Program-made: the position numbers and the translations under genes
The notes under the pieces: generated by a model
Database searches by the model: none
Told to the model about the DNA's origin: nothing
Seen by the model: only the letters and a program-made list of their open reading frames with translations
Shown: piece after piece, positions 1-9,794 of the stretch
Position numbering within the stretch: the stretch's first letter is position 1
How the letters are laid out: each line of letters begins with the position of its first letter
From: Porticoccus sp963974675
GTDB lineage: Bacteria; Pseudomonadota; Gammaproteobacteria; Pseudomonadales; Porticoccaceae
Length of the DNA stretch: 64,000 nt
Reading direction: 5' to 3'
NCBI GenBank assembly: GCA_963974675.1
Contig: CAXBDQ010000004.1
Location: 56,705 to 120,704 of the forward strand

Positions 1-1473
1 CAGTTCCCAGATCTCGATATCACCCATATCGCCTTCAGGGTTCCAGATCGCAGCAGCGTTGTTCAAGCCATCTTTCATAGCACAAGCGCCAGTACCACAA
101 GCAGCTGTTTCGAAGCTGTTTACAGCGTGAATATCGCCGTCTTGGTTGATACCGCCACCTTGTAGCCAGTTACAAGGGTTAGAGTTACCAGAGTTAACTT
201 CTTCCAGATAACCACGACCGAAGTAAGTACGGCTAATACCGCGCCACAAGGAACTCCAAGAAGATACCAAGAAGTGCCATGCATCAGCGTGAGCTGTACG
301 ACGGTCATCCGGGTTGGTCCAAGTACCTTTAGGCAGACGGAATTGAGTGGCATAACGTGCACCATCATTAATACGCTCTGTAGGCACAAGGCTTTGAGTC
401 ATCATTACCCAAATACCAGAAGTAAACGCTGTGGGGTTAGCGTTATACGTGTGCCAGCCCCAACGACTACAACCTTCAAAGTCCAAACGCCAGGTAGCGT
501 CAGCTTTAACGGTGATTGTGCAAGGCGCGTGCATGATAGTGTCAATTTTAGCGAACGGAGATGGTACATTCACGTCTGGGTGAGTGTAAGGCACATCTAC
601 GAATGCAACTGTTTTAACTTTGCCTGGAATACACATAGCCTTAATACGGCTAGTCAGACCACGGCGACCATCTTCAATAACTTCTAGAGCGAACTGTTCC
701 CAAGCATCAACACCTTCTTCAGCAATGGTTTCTTGAACCATTTCACGAATCATGTGAGTACCTGCAATACGAGTTTTCTCATCGAGAATCCAGTATTTAA
801 CAGTACGAACGTTACGTTGGCTTTCGTGCAACCAGTCGCGCAGAGGAGTGTCATTCACGCCCGTCTTACGACAAGTAATTTGCAGACCATCACCGAAGCG
901 TTGGATCTGACCGTTTGACATGGAGCCAGGACCTACAGCACCAGTATCAATTACGTGAGTTACACCACCTACCCATGCTTGCAAATATCCTTCAAAGAAA
1001 ACAGGAACAATTGTTGCAATATCGCAAGGGTGAACATTACCCGTTTGGCAGTCATTGTTAGTGAACATGTCACCGTCATTGATGCCAGGGTTGATTTCCC
1101 AGTTGTTCTGGATCATATATTTGATCGCAGCGCCCATGGTACCAACGTGAATGATAATACCAGTAGAAGTAGCAACACAATCGCCAGCTACGTTGTACAG
1201 GGTGAAACACAACTCACCTTCCTGCTCAACAATTGGAGACGCTGCAATCTTCTTAGCAACTTCACGAGAGTTAACCAAGCCAGCACGAACTTTTGAAAAA
1301 ATACGCTCGTAACCGATTGGATCTCTTTCTTTAAATTCTAGAGTTTTAATACCGTTATAGTGACCAGTTTCTGCTGAACGAGCCAGAATACCATTACGAT
1401 TTTCATCTAGTGACAAACCATTTCTTAACAGCTTGCCTAGTTTTTCCCCAAAGGGGCTATGTAAACTTGTCAT
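1..1473 (-). CDS. acxB: Acetone carboxylase alpha subunit, partial (runs off left edge)
   Basis: Hydantoinase B/oxoprolinase-family subunit of acetone carboxylase, the cytoplasmic ATP-dependent enzyme that carboxylates acetone to acetoacetate. The 491 codons present run uninterrupted from an ATG at 1473 to the window edge; the family is about 770 residues, so roughly the last third is missing. The ATG is preceded by a good GAGGAT ribosome site. Visible features fitting the family are the N-terminal stretch FKERDPIGYERIFSKVRAGL, a GINDGDMFTNNDCQTGN segment and HPCDIATIVPVFFEG. It lies 63 bp downstream of acxA on the same strand, giving the acxA-acxB order known from Xanthobacter; acxC (gamma) would be expected beyond the edge. 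The related acetophenone carboxylase is less likely given subunit sizes and the AcxR/AcoR-type activator. Confidence 0.88.
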   Translation of the reverse strand, partial: MTSLHSPFGEKLGKLLRNGLSLDENRNGILARSAETGHYNGIKTLEFKERDPIGYERIFSKVRAGLVNSREVAKKIAASPIVEQEGELCFTLYNVAGDCVATSTGIIIHVGTMGAAIKYMIQNNWEINPGINDGDMFTNNDCQTGNVHPCDIATIVPVFFEGYLQAWVGGVTHVIDTGAVGPGSMSNGQIQRFGDGLQITCRKTGVNDTPLRDWLHESQRNVRTVKYWILDEKTRIAGTHMIREMVQETIAEEGVDAWEQFALEVIEDGRRGLTSRIKAMCIPGKVKTVAFVDVPYTHPDVNVPSPFAKIDTIMHAPCTITVKADATWRLDFEGCSRWGWHTYNANPTAFTSGIWVMMTQSLVPTERINDGARYATQFRLPKGTWTNPDDRRTAHADAWHFLVSSWSSLWRGISRTYFGRGYLEEVNSGNSNPCNWLQGGGINQDGDIHAVNSFETAACGTGACAMKDGLNNAAAIWNPEGDMGDIEIWEL

Positions 1474-1536
1474 TTGTTATCCTCTGTATCTTTTCGTCTA
1501 TGTAATTGACGTAAGCAATCTTTTAGATGCGTGATC

Positions 1537-3681
1537 TTAGGCTTCTTCAACCAAATGGAACAGACGGTGCTTATCCAAGAAGGTTGAGAAACCAGTCGGT
1601 ACTACATAGGTAGTCGCATCAGATTCGATAACGGCCGGACCGACAATGTTGTTACCTGGGAGTAGAGATTCCATGTGGAACAAATCGGCTTCAACCCATA
1701 CGCGATTATCATAGAACTTACGCTTGCCCAGAACTGCATTTTCTGGAGGAGTAGGACCAGAATCTGGCTCTGAAGGAATAGCTGGCTTACTAGTTTCAAC
1801 CGAACCACGAAGGATCGCACCAGTAATACCAAAGCCCAGTTCAGGAGAACGGGCCGCATCGGCATATACACGAGCGTAAGTTTCATCAAACGCTTTAACC
1901 AGTGTAGGCCAATCTTCTTTACCAGAAACCTTGCTTAGAGGTGAATCAATTTCCAGATCGTTCAGCTGACCCATGTACTGCATACTATAGCCAGGCTTCA
2001 GGGTAACTGCTGATTCATCAAATCCGTTAATCGCGAACTCTTCCAGTACTTTAACTTTGAGTTCGTCCCAAGCTCTCTGCAATTTCTTACAAGCTGCATC
2101 GATATCTTCATCAGTTGATTCGTCGTCAATACCAACGTCAACACTCTTATCGTAGCGATATTCAAAATCTGCAGTAGCACAACCAAATGCAGAGAAACCA
2201 GCCGCCCAAGCAGGAACGATAGTTTCTTTAAAGCCCAAGCCTTTAGTGTAACCGTAGGCGTGAACTGGACCACCACCACCGTAGGAGAAGCACACGAAAT
2301 CACGTGGGCTGTAACCCTTACCGGTAATCATCGCACGAAGGTGTTGACGCAAAGAAAGGTCAAGCAATTCGATTACACCAGCAGCCGCGTCTTCTACAGA
2401 CAGGCCAAGTGGCGTAGCAATTTGGTCTTGGATACACTGACGAGCACGAGGCACGTCCAGATCCAGAATACCACCGAGGAAGTTATCTGGGTTCAGGTAA
2501 CCAAGGATGATGTGACAGTCAGTTACAGAAACTGTATCCAGACCACCTTCTGGCCAGCAAGTACCTACACGGTAACCAGCACTATCAGGACCCAATTTCA
2601 GAGACATAGAGTAAGGATCGATACGTACAAAACTACCTGCACCAGCACCGATACTATCCATGGCAACCATTGGCAGAGACAGCACCAAACGAGCCATATC
2701 ACTATCTTTATGGATAGAGTAGTTGCCTTGAGTGATCAAAGCCATATCGAAGCTGGTACCACCGATGTCGGAACATGCGATGTTTTCGTAGCCAAGCTGT
2801 TCACCCAGGTACTTAGCACCGATTACACCACCGATTGGACCTGATACCAGCGAACGAGCTAGTTCTTTTGCTTTCCAACCAATTGTGCCGCCATGTGTCG
2901 CCATTACGCGCAAGTCGAAAGTAGCACCTTCAGCCTTCATGCGATCACTCAACTGGCCAAGAATTTTGCGCGAAGGCTCTGCCGCATACGCTTCAAGGAT
3001 AGTTGTGTTAGTACGGTGGCTTTCTTTGCGTACTGGGTAGTAATCAACGGAAGCAAAAACTGGGATATCAGCACCCATTTCTTTCGCTACTTCTTTAACA
3101 ACATCACGAACAGCACGTTCGTGTTCGCCATTCAGGTAAGAACTGATCAGGCTGATAGCAATTGCTTTAACGCCTTGTTCAATCAGTTCACGAGCCGCTT
3201 CGCGTGCTTCGTGAATACGAAGAGGAATTACAATTTGACCTTTCGCATCTATACGCTCAGTTACACCACGAGTGTCGTGAATGTGAACCAGAGACTCGTC
3301 ATAACGGTGGGTGTTAAGGTGAAGGCGATCTTCAAACGCATAACCTAAGTAGCACTGAATCGCACGACCCATACGGTGAAAATCTTCAAAACCTTTACTC
3401 ACGATCAAGCCAGTGCGAAGACCCTTACGACCAACAACACGGTTAAGCATGGCTGTACCAGAGAATACACAGGTAACCATTTCTGGGTATACGTCGTGTA
3501 CTTCACGACCCCAGTGAGCCAATGCGTCTTTACTGGATTCCAGTACTGCATTTGCTTCGTCCGCATCACTCTGAGCTTTACCGACAACAAATGTGCCATC
3601 TTTACGCACAAAGAATGTGTCAGTCATTGTGCCGCCAGCATCGATCCCAAGGACCTCGACGGGATTAGTTAATTCATTCAA
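1537..3681 (-). CDS. acxA: Acetone carboxylase beta subunit (hydantoinase A family)
   Basis: ATPase-type subunit of acetone carboxylase, 714 residues, matching the family length of about 715. The N-terminus holds the actin/hydantoinase-like phosphate loop GIDAGGTMTDTFFV, and a second nucleotide-site stretch CSDIGGTSFDMALI lies near residue 310; FSYGGGGPVHAYGY further on is typical of HyuA proteins. Acetone carboxylase couples ATP hydrolysis to phosphorylation of acetone and bicarbonate before C-C bond formation. The ATG at 3681 follows a GAGGAT ribosome site with about 10-nt spacing. It is the first gene of the acx operon, placed about 100 bp downstream of a strong sigma-54 promoter and divergent from acxR, so expression is probably induced by acetone or a related ketone or alcohol. 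Confidence 0.9.
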   Translation of the reverse strand: MNELTNPVEVLGIDAGGTMTDTFFVRKDGTFVVGKAQSDADEANAVLESSKDALAHWGREVHDVYPEMVTCVFSGTAMLNRVVGRKGLRTGLIVSKGFEDFHRMGRAIQCYLGYAFEDRLHLNTHRYDESLVHIHDTRGVTERIDAKGQIVIPLRIHEAREAARELIEQGVKAIAISLISSYLNGEHERAVRDVVKEVAKEMGADIPVFASVDYYPVRKESHRTNTTILEAYAAEPSRKILGQLSDRMKAEGATFDLRVMATHGGTIGWKAKELARSLVSGPIGGVIGAKYLGEQLGYENIACSDIGGTSFDMALITQGNYSIHKDSDMARLVLSLPMVAMDSIGAGAGSFVRIDPYSMSLKLGPDSAGYRVGTCWPEGGLDTVSVTDCHIILGYLNPDNFLGGILDLDVPRARQCIQDQIATPLGLSVEDAAAGVIELLDLSLRQHLRAMITGKGYSPRDFVCFSYGGGGPVHAYGYTKGLGFKETIVPAWAAGFSAFGCATADFEYRYDKSVDVGIDDESTDEDIDAACKKLQRAWDELKVKVLEEFAINGFDESAVTLKPGYSMQYMGQLNDLEIDSPLSKVSGKEDWPTLVKAFDETYARVYADAARSPELGFGITGAILRGSVETSKPAIPSEPDSGPTPPENAVLGKRKFYDNRVWVEADLFHMESLLPGNNIVGPAVIESDATTYVVPTGFSTFLDKHRLFHLVEEA

Positions 3682-3772
3682 GTTTATATCCTCTAATTAT
3701 GAGTTGTTAACTTCTACCCCCTGCCACCAATTAACTGATCGACAGTTTTTAGCGCTGCGACCGGGGACGGGA

Positions 3773-3785
3773 GTACCCTCGGTAC
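3773..3785 (-). repeat. Short inverted repeat in acxA leader
   Basis: GTACC-CTC-GGTAC inverted repeat immediately downstream of the sigma-54 core promoter, overlapping the expected transcription start of the acx mRNA. It could be a 5' stem-loop on the transcript or an operator. No family match is claimed. Confidence 0.35.
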
Positions 3786-3792
3786 GGACTAT

Positions 3793-3808
3793 TGCAACAG
3801 CCGTGCCA
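3793..3808 (-). promoter_or_regulatory. Sigma-54 (RpoN) promoter of the acx operon
   Basis: On the minus strand the sequence reads TGGCACGGCTGTTGCA, matching the TGGCACG-N4-TTGCW consensus with the invariant GG and GC separated by exactly 10 bp. It points toward acxA and the expected start site falls near 3782, leaving a leader of about 100 nt. The divergent neighbour acxR is a sigma-54 activator, so promoter and regulator agree. Confidence 0.88.
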
Positions 3809-3943
3809 ATGGGGATTTATCATTTAATATTGTTGGGTTATAACAACTTACGAAATAACACTACCACCAGATACCTCAAAACCGTATGATAATCAGTCGT
3901 CGTCTGAGCGTTAATCGAACCAAATTAAAGCACGGCTTATGAA

Positions 3944-3965
3944 AACTGTCCAATATAATTCAGTT
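3944..3965. promoter_or_regulatory. Candidate activator site (AACTG-N12-CAGTT)
   Basis: Inverted repeat AACTG, 12 bp, CAGTT about 140-160 bp upstream of the sigma-54 promoter, a distance normal for enhancer-like sites of bacterial enhancer-binding proteins. It is the clearest dyad at that distance, but a single short repeat is weak evidence and AcxR specificity is inferred only from position. Confidence 0.3.
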
Positions 3966-4041
3966 AAAAAGCCTTGAACGCCTTCTAAATAGGGAATTTT
4001 CTATATAAAGGACAAGCGATATCGTTCTGCTCTATACTTAC

Positions 4042-4055
4042 AAAGCTATAGCTTT
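4042..4055. repeat. Perfect 14-bp palindrome upstream of acxR
   Basis: AAAGCTATAGCTTT is a perfect palindrome 27 bp before the acxR ATG and just downstream of a TATACT hexamer at 4033-4038. The position over the presumed acxR start site would suit an autoregulatory or repressor operator. The -35 region for TATACT is poor, so the promoter is uncertain. Confidence 0.4.
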
Positions 4056-4082
4056 AAGTACTATCTAAATGTGAAAGGTGCC

Positions 4083-6053
4083 ATGAATAACGATTCCACC
4101 CTTAAGGGTTCAACTGCTGTCTCACATCCGACGCGTATTGCTTCCGCTAGAGAAAAGCTTCAATCCAGCGGAAATATAACGGATGACACTGTGCGCCCAG
4201 TGATAAAAGACTCATGGCAGCGATGCATGACAAGCCATGTTGACCCTTATCTGTCCAAACGAAGTTTAGAACTCAGCCCCGCTCAGCTTCAAGATCTCAG
4301 ACAAGAGCACCATGAATTACTTTCGGCCTCCAATGTTATTTTACGTGAGGCAAAGGAGCTATTGGCAGAATCAGGCACCATCATGCATGTGGTTTCTCCC
4401 ACAGGGGCCATTCTTGACTATGAAGGCGACCCAGCCACTCTAGAGCTGGCAAACAATTATAGACTGACTCCTGGAGCCAACTGGGCTGAGCAGGCTGCTG
4501 GTACCAATGCCATCGGCACCGCACTTAATATTGCCGCCCCGGTACAAGTCCATGCCTTTGAACACTATTGTGAAAATATCAGTCGTTGGACCTGCTCTGC
4601 GGCAGTCATACGTGACCCATTCGAAAAACGTCTACTGGGTGCAGTGAACATTTCAGGGCTAGAAAATACGCTTCACGATTACTGTCTCGCCCTTGCTCTT
4701 TCCGGTGCCCGCAGAATTGAAGGCCAGTTTGCTCAGATGAAGCTTGCGAAAAGAGACTCCCTTCTCGGCGTGACCATCAACAACTTCGCGTCATCATGCA
4801 ATGACGGCGTCCTCTTGTTTGACCTTGAGGGAAAACTAATACGCGCCAACCCTCAAGCTGACAGAGTTCTCGCAGCTCGAGGCATCAAAATCAATCTGAC
4901 ACCCTACAACCCTATACTGACCCTCAACGATGAAGGTAACTATCATGCTGAGTCGGCCCCAGTGTTGGATCAGATTGAGAAACGCTGGATCGAACCTGTT
5001 ATGCATCAGGGCGAAGCGATTGGCTACTTGGCAGTGATACCCCTGCCATCTCGACACCCGCAAAAAAGGTCAGACAACCCAATCAACAAAACTCCAACAC
5101 AATCTGAGGTGACGGATTTCTCTCGACTTGTGGGCAAAAGCCCGCCCTATACCATGGCGGTACAACAAGCCAAACGACTGGCCAAAGCGCCTATTCCTGT
5201 CCTATTACAAGGTGAGACGGGTGTGGGTAAAGAACTGTTTGCAAGAGCCATGCATGAAGAAGGTGCAGGGCAAGGCGGTGAATTTGTTGCGCTTAACTGC
5301 GGCGGCTTATCTCGCGATCTACTGGCCAGCGAACTCTTTGGCCACGTGGAAGGTGCTTTTACCGGTGCACGTCGTGGCGGCATGACAGGTAAAATAGAAG
5401 CCGCTAATGGCGGCACACTGTTTTTGGATGAGATTGGTGAGATGCCACTGGACCTCCAACCCATGTTTTTACGAGTACTACAAGAATCTGAAATATGTCG
5501 GGTGGGAGAAACAATGCCTCGCAGAGTTAGCTTCCGGCTGATTGCTGCCACCAATAGAGATTTAACCCAGGAAGTAGCAGAAGGTCGCTTCAGAATGGAC
5601 TTGTACTACCGTATTTCCTCCATGACTCTGACCGTACCACCTCTGCGAGAGCGTAAAGGTGATGTATCCATTCTCGCTAAAAATATTTTCGACAACCTTG
5701 CCCAGCAACATGAGGTAAGCGAAAAGCGACTCAGTAAACCCTTGCTTGATCTATTAGAAAAACACTCATGGCCCGGTAATATTCGAGAGCTGAGCAATTT
5801 AATTACTGCAGCCTTCTTCCTTTCTGATAAAGATGAATTAGGACCAAAAGATCTACCCCAGGACTTCCTTATGGCCAGCACTGAAATGGCTAACGGTGGG
5901 ACAGGAAACCCTCTAGACCTAGCAGAAAAAGATGTTATTAGTCGAGCCATTAGAGAACAAGGCGGCAATTTGACCAAAGTTGCCAAACAACTCAATATCG
6001 CCAAAAGCACCCTATATATTAAGCTGAAAAAATACGGCATACAGCGGCCCTAG
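4083..6053 (+). CDS. acxR: Sigma-54-dependent activator of acetone carboxylase operon (AcoR/AcxR family)
   Basis: Bacterial enhancer-binding protein of about 656 residues. An N-terminal GAF-type sensory region (about residues 60-230) is followed by an AAA+ domain with Walker A GETGVGKE, the sigma-54 contact motif GAFTGA, Walker B GGTLFLDEIGEM and an R-finger region, then a C-terminal Fis-type helix-turn-helix (GGNLTKVAKQLNIAKSTLYI). This is the AcoR architecture. I choose the ATG at 4083 because AAAGG lies 5 nt before it; an in-frame GTG at 4071 lacks a ribosome site. Divergent from acxA across a 400-bp control region carrying a sigma-54 promoter, it almost certainly drives acx expression in response to acetone, an alcohol or a related effector; the ligand itself is inferred. 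Confidence 0.85.
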   Translation: MNNDSTLKGSTAVSHPTRIASAREKLQSSGNITDDTVRPVIKDSWQRCMTSHVDPYLSKRSLELSPAQLQDLRQEHHELLSASNVILREAKELLAESGTIMHVVSPTGAILDYEGDPATLELANNYRLTPGANWAEQAAGTNAIGTALNIAAPVQVHAFEHYCENISRWTCSAAVIRDPFEKRLLGAVNISGLENTLHDYCLALALSGARRIEGQFAQMKLAKRDSLLGVTINNFASSCNDGVLLFDLEGKLIRANPQADRVLAARGIKINLTPYNPILTLNDEGNYHAESAPVLDQIEKRWIEPVMHQGEAIGYLAVIPLPSRHPQKRSDNPINKTPTQSEVTDFSRLVGKSPPYTMAVQQAKRLAKAPIPVLLQGETGVGKELFARAMHEEGAGQGGEFVALNCGGLSRDLLASELFGHVEGAFTGARRGGMTGKIEAANGGTLFLDEIGEMPLDLQPMFLRVLQESEICRVGETMPRRVSFRLIAATNRDLTQEVAEGRFRMDLYYRISSMTLTVPPLRERKGDVSILAKNIFDNLAQQHEVSEKRLSKPLLDLLEKHSWPGNIRELSNLITAAFFLSDKDELGPKDLPQDFLMASTEMANGGTGNPLDLAEKDVISRAIREQGGNLTKVAKQLNIAKSTLYIKLKKYGIQRP

Positions 6054-6097
6054 CCCTACTTTTATCACCCTCTTCCCGGCTGGCAAGTAGCTTAAAC

Positions 6098-6577
6098 TTA
6101 TTCTTCCATTTCCGAATACTGATCCTCAAGAGGTAACTCTTTATCAATACGCAATGTACGCGTCGCTAGCTGAACTTCTTTTAAAAAATACATCAATGCA
6201 ATAATCAACAACACTAGAGCAAAGACAAAAAACCCTACAATTAAGCTGCCGATATTCAGGCGCCAGAAACCTCCGACAAAAAGACTGACAATAAGCGTAC
6301 AGACCAACAAGCCTGACGCCGTACAAAAACCAATTGACCAATTAATAATATTAACTCGGCGCCACAAGGTCACCAGCTCCCGGTGTGCGATAGCGCGCGA
6401 CTTGGGATCATTCAACCGTGATTCTCTCACTTCGACTACCCGCGCCCGATCAACAATCCGCCCCAAGCGACCGGACATAACATTGAGAAAACCCGCAATA
6501 CCTGCGAGTAAAAAAACTGGGGCAACGGACAACTGAATGATCATCGCCAAATCTGTTGCTGTAATGATTGGGTTCAT
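6098..6577 (-). CDS. DUF2721 membrane protein
   Basis: Small inner-membrane protein of 159 residues resembling the DUF2721 family: an N-terminal hydrophobic segment (IIQLSVAPVFLLAGIAGFLNVM) followed by the conserved SGRLGRIVDRAR stretch, then two further hydrophobic segments near residues 80-130. No function is established for the family. The ATG at 6577 is preceded by GGAAAA; an in-frame TTG three codons upstream is possible. It lies alone between convergent acxR and the RND efflux genes. Confidence 0.75.
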   Translation of the reverse strand: MNPIITATDLAMIIQLSVAPVFLLAGIAGFLNVMSGRLGRIVDRARVVEVRESRLNDPKSRAIAHRELVTLWRRVNIINWSIGFCTASGLLVCTLIVSLFVGGFWRLNIGSLIVGFFVFALVLLIIALMYFLKEVQLATRTLRIDKELPLEDQYSEMEE

Positions 6578-6662
6578 TTTTTCCAACTAACACATTAAAG
6601 TTAATACAACATAGCCATTCAGGCCTAAGCCTGAAACCCGTTAATTCTGCAACCCTGCAATC

Positions 6663-9600
6663 TCAGGAAATGCCTTTTGGCGAAGCCTCTCCTGTACGCC
6701 AACGTTTAATTGCCGCCCTCACCCTTTCGCCAGAAACGTAGATAGATGGCACCAGCAACAAAGTAACAAACGTAGCCAACAACACACCGAAGGCCAGCGA
6801 GATTACCATAGGTATCAAAAATTGAGCCTGGGCACTTTTTTCAAACAAAATTGGCATTAATCCAAAGAAAGTGGTGAGTGAGGTTAATACAATGGGCCGG
6901 AAGCGATCTCGTGCTCCCTGTATAACTGCTTTATAGGGGGGCCACCCCTCCTTTGCTAACTGGTTAATACGGTCGATTAAAACCAAGTTATCATTGACCA
7001 CCACACCGGCAGCGGCCAACACCCCCATCATCGAGGGCATGCTGATTTCTTTGCCAAATAACATATGTCCAAGAATAGCCCCCGCTATACCAAAGGGCAC
7101 GGCGCTAAGGATAATGATAGGTTGCCAATAGGATCGGAATTCAATAGCTAAGAGCGCATAGATGGCCAATAACGCCAAGGCCATCATTTGCAGGAACCCC
7201 GACTCAAATTCCGACTGATCCTTTTGAGCGCCATCAATTTGTAGCGAGATTCCTGGATACTTTGCTTCCAAAGTTGGCCAGTATTGTTTTTTGAAGGTAA
7301 AAACAATCTCATTGGCCGTCGCAGCCCCCCTAGCCAGCTCACCTTTAATTTCCACCATCCGCATTCTATCTCTGCGTTTAATTTCCGTATAACCAGGGAC
7401 AAATTCAGCATCGGCAACGGTATTAAATGGTAATTCACGGCCATCGCTGGTACGAATCCGCATCTCCTCCAAAGAGGCCACCGTGGCACGCTCGTCTGCA
7501 GGGTAGCGCACCATGACCTTCACATCTTCACGTTCACGGGGAATACGCTGTGCTTCAGCTACATAAAATGCATTCCGCAATTGGTTTGCGATATCACTGA
7601 GACCTATGCCCAGTGTGTCCGCATGCTCACTCAAACTAATTTCTATCTCCTTCCCTGCCGAACGCATAGAATCTGAAACATTATAAACACCTGAGTAACT
7701 CAACAATGCTGATTCAATTTCTTCGGTAGCCGCTCGCAGTGCTTCAATATCCCTACCCTTCAACACCAAATTGATATCTTTGGGTTTGCCCATCAGGGTA
7801 TATTCAACATCAAATTCTTCCACATTTTCTACAGTGCCAATGTGCTTGCGCCATAGTTCTGCAACATCCCGTGAAGACACTGACCGGCTCTCATTGCTCG
7901 ACAACTCAAGTACAATAGAAACATTGTTCTCATTGCTCTCAGCAAAGTGGTTTTTTAGTACCGATTGGCCACTTTCATTCTTTAGCAGCGGCTCCTTTTT
8001 TAAAGACACCACCGCTTGCTCCAGCTGAGCCATAATTTCCAGAGAGCGATTAAAACCCGAACCCTCACGCAGTTCAGCAGAAGCACGCAAATATTCCCCC
8101 TCAACAACGGGGAAGAATGACACACGCAACCAGCCCGTAAAAAACACACCCAACACAACAATTAATAGCGCAATGAATAGAGCAATGGTGGCATAGCTAT
8201 GCCGCAATGCCAGCTCAAGACAAGGTCGATATTGATTGTCTGCAAAACGTTTTAAACCGGAGGAGGTATGTTGTCTAGCATGGTGTACCCATTGAGCCAC
8301 TAGCCATCGTGGTTCTTTTTCAGGCTTCATGTGACGCAAGTGTGCCGGCAAAATCAAAAAGGATTCCAACAATGAAAATGCCAGCGCAATAATAGCCACC
8401 TTTGGCATCACAACCATCAGCTTGATGGAATCACCCGGCAAAAGTAGCATAGGTATAAATACAATTATGGTGGTAATGACAGCAAAGGTCACCGGCTTTG
8501 AAACTGACAAAGCACCCACTGCAGCACTATCAGAACCGTTTAATCCTCGCTCATAATGGGAATGAATACTCTCTCCCACGACAATAGCGTCATCTACCAC
8601 AATGCCGAGAATCAACAGGAAGGCAAACATCGATACCACGTTAACGCTAATACCCAAATAGGGCATCAGCCATAATGCCCCCAGATAGGAAATTCCAATA
8701 CCGGCAGCCACCCAAAATGCCAAGGCCGGGCGCAGAAAAAACACCAGCAATGCAAAAACCAAAACCAGTCCACCCAGCGCATTTCGCAATAACAGATCAA
8801 TCCGACTGCTGAGATAAACTGACAGGTCTCGCCATACCACCAACTCAACACCCTGTTGCAGGGTGGGCGTTTTCCTCTCTATATATTCTCGCGTAGCATT
8901 GGAAGTTGTTATCACATCGGGATTACGAGTATTAAATAGATTGATAAATACTGCCGGCTTGCCATTGAACTTGGACACCACATCCTGCTCGGCGAAGCCA
9001 TCGTTAATATGGGCAATGTCACCGAGGTACACTTGTGTACCATCAGTATTTCGCAACACAACAATGTTTTCAAAATCCTGACGATCATAAGCTTGTCCTC
9101 GTGTTTGCAGGACAATATCTCCCGTTTCCTCACGAATCTCACCGGCAGGCAAATTGATAGATGATCGACGAATCGCTTCGACAACATCATTAAAGTGCAA
9201 TTGATACTGACGTAGCGTTGCTTCTGAAACCTCTACAGAGACCTCTTCTGGTCGAGTTCCACCAATTTCTGCCAGTGTCACACCCGGCAGCTTGGTCACT
9301 TCATCTCGAATCTCTTCTGCCAAGCGCTTGAGATCCCATTCATTAAGCGGGCCGGCTACGGCGATACTAAGAATCTGGGTCCTCGCAAGGATTTCCCTAA
9401 TTTGGGGTCTCTCGGAATTAACTGGAAACGTATTGATGGCATCTACACGTGTTTTAACATCATTGAGTAGCTTCTGAGTATCGTAGCCATCAGCCACTTC
9501 AACCTCTATCCTCCCCCCTCCTTGATAAGAAAAAGAACGCAGCTCTTCAATGCCATCGAGGTCGTGAATCTCTTCTTCCACCCGAGCGCTTATCTGCTCT

Positions 9601-9794
9601 TCAACCTCTTTAGGTCCAGCGCCAGGATAAGCGACCACCACCTGCACCACATCTCTCGGGATCTTTGGAAACATCTCCTTATCAAGGTCCGACAGACCGG
9701 TAAGACCGCCCACCAGAATCATCATCATCAGCAAATTGGCAGCTATGGGATTATGAACAAACCAAGCGATAAGCCCCGTACCGGCAGTTTTCAT
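6663..9794 (-). CDS. RND efflux transporter, inner-membrane permease (HAE1/AcrB type)
   Basis: Proton-driven tripartite efflux pump permease of 1043 residues, the usual AcrB-like size. N-terminal transmembrane segment (NPIAANLLMMMILVGGLTGL), the typical PGAGPKEVEEQI porter-domain entry, and the TM4 proton-relay pair DD in LILGIVVDDAIVVGES near residue 400 are visible; the C-terminal half repeats the fold with a second helix bundle (ALLAIYALLAIEFRSYWQP). Its ATG overlaps the adaptor gene stop by 4 bp (ATGA), so the two are translationally coupled. No outer-membrane factor gene adjoins, so a TolC-like protein encoded elsewhere is presumably used. Substrate cannot be read from sequence; this subfamily (DKEMFPKIPRD start) is usually annotated only as efflux RND permease. 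Confidence 0.9.
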   Translation of the reverse strand: MKTAGTGLIAWFVHNPIAANLLMMMILVGGLTGLSDLDKEMFPKIPRDVVQVVVAYPGAGPKEVEEQISARVEEEIHDLDGIEELRSFSYQGGGRIEVEVADGYDTQKLLNDVKTRVDAINTFPVNSERPQIREILARTQILSIAVAGPLNEWDLKRLAEEIRDEVTKLPGVTLAEIGGTRPEEVSVEVSEATLRQYQLHFNDVVEAIRRSSINLPAGEIREETGDIVLQTRGQAYDRQDFENIVVLRNTDGTQVYLGDIAHINDGFAEQDVVSKFNGKPAVFINLFNTRNPDVITTSNATREYIERKTPTLQQGVELVVWRDLSVYLSSRIDLLLRNALGGLVLVFALLVFFLRPALAFWVAAGIGISYLGALWLMPYLGISVNVVSMFAFLLILGIVVDDAIVVGESIHSHYERGLNGSDSAAVGALSVSKPVTFAVITTIIVFIPMLLLPGDSIKLMVVMPKVAIIALAFSLLESFLILPAHLRHMKPEKEPRWLVAQWVHHARQHTSSGLKRFADNQYRPCLELALRHSYATIALFIALLIVVLGVFFTGWLRVSFFPVVEGEYLRASAELREGSGFNRSLEIMAQLEQAVVSLKKEPLLKNESGQSVLKNHFAESNENNVSIVLELSSNESRSVSSRDVAELWRKHIGTVENVEEFDVEYTLMGKPKDINLVLKGRDIEALRAATEEIESALLSYSGVYNVSDSMRSAGKEIEISLSEHADTLGIGLSDIANQLRNAFYVAEAQRIPREREDVKVMVRYPADERATVASLEEMRIRTSDGRELPFNTVADAEFVPGYTEIKRRDRMRMVEIKGELARGAATANEIVFTFKKQYWPTLEAKYPGISLQIDGAQKDQSEFESGFLQMMALALLAIYALLAIEFRSYWQPIIILSAVPFGIAGAILGHMLFGKEISMPSMMGVLAAAGVVVNDNLVLIDRINQLAKEGWPPYKAVIQGARDRFRPIVLTSLTTFFGLMPILFEKSAQAQFLIPMVISLAFGVLLATFVTLLLVPSIYVSGERVRAAIKRWRTGEASPKGIS

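Noticed and set aside
2260..3348. Long plus-strand open frames inside acxA
   Set aside because: They are antisense to a well-recognised gene, have no ribosome sites and show no protein-family likeness.
8666..9081. Open frames opposite or within the RND permease gene
   Set aside because: Out-of-frame shadows with unnatural composition (many W, C or R) and no start context.
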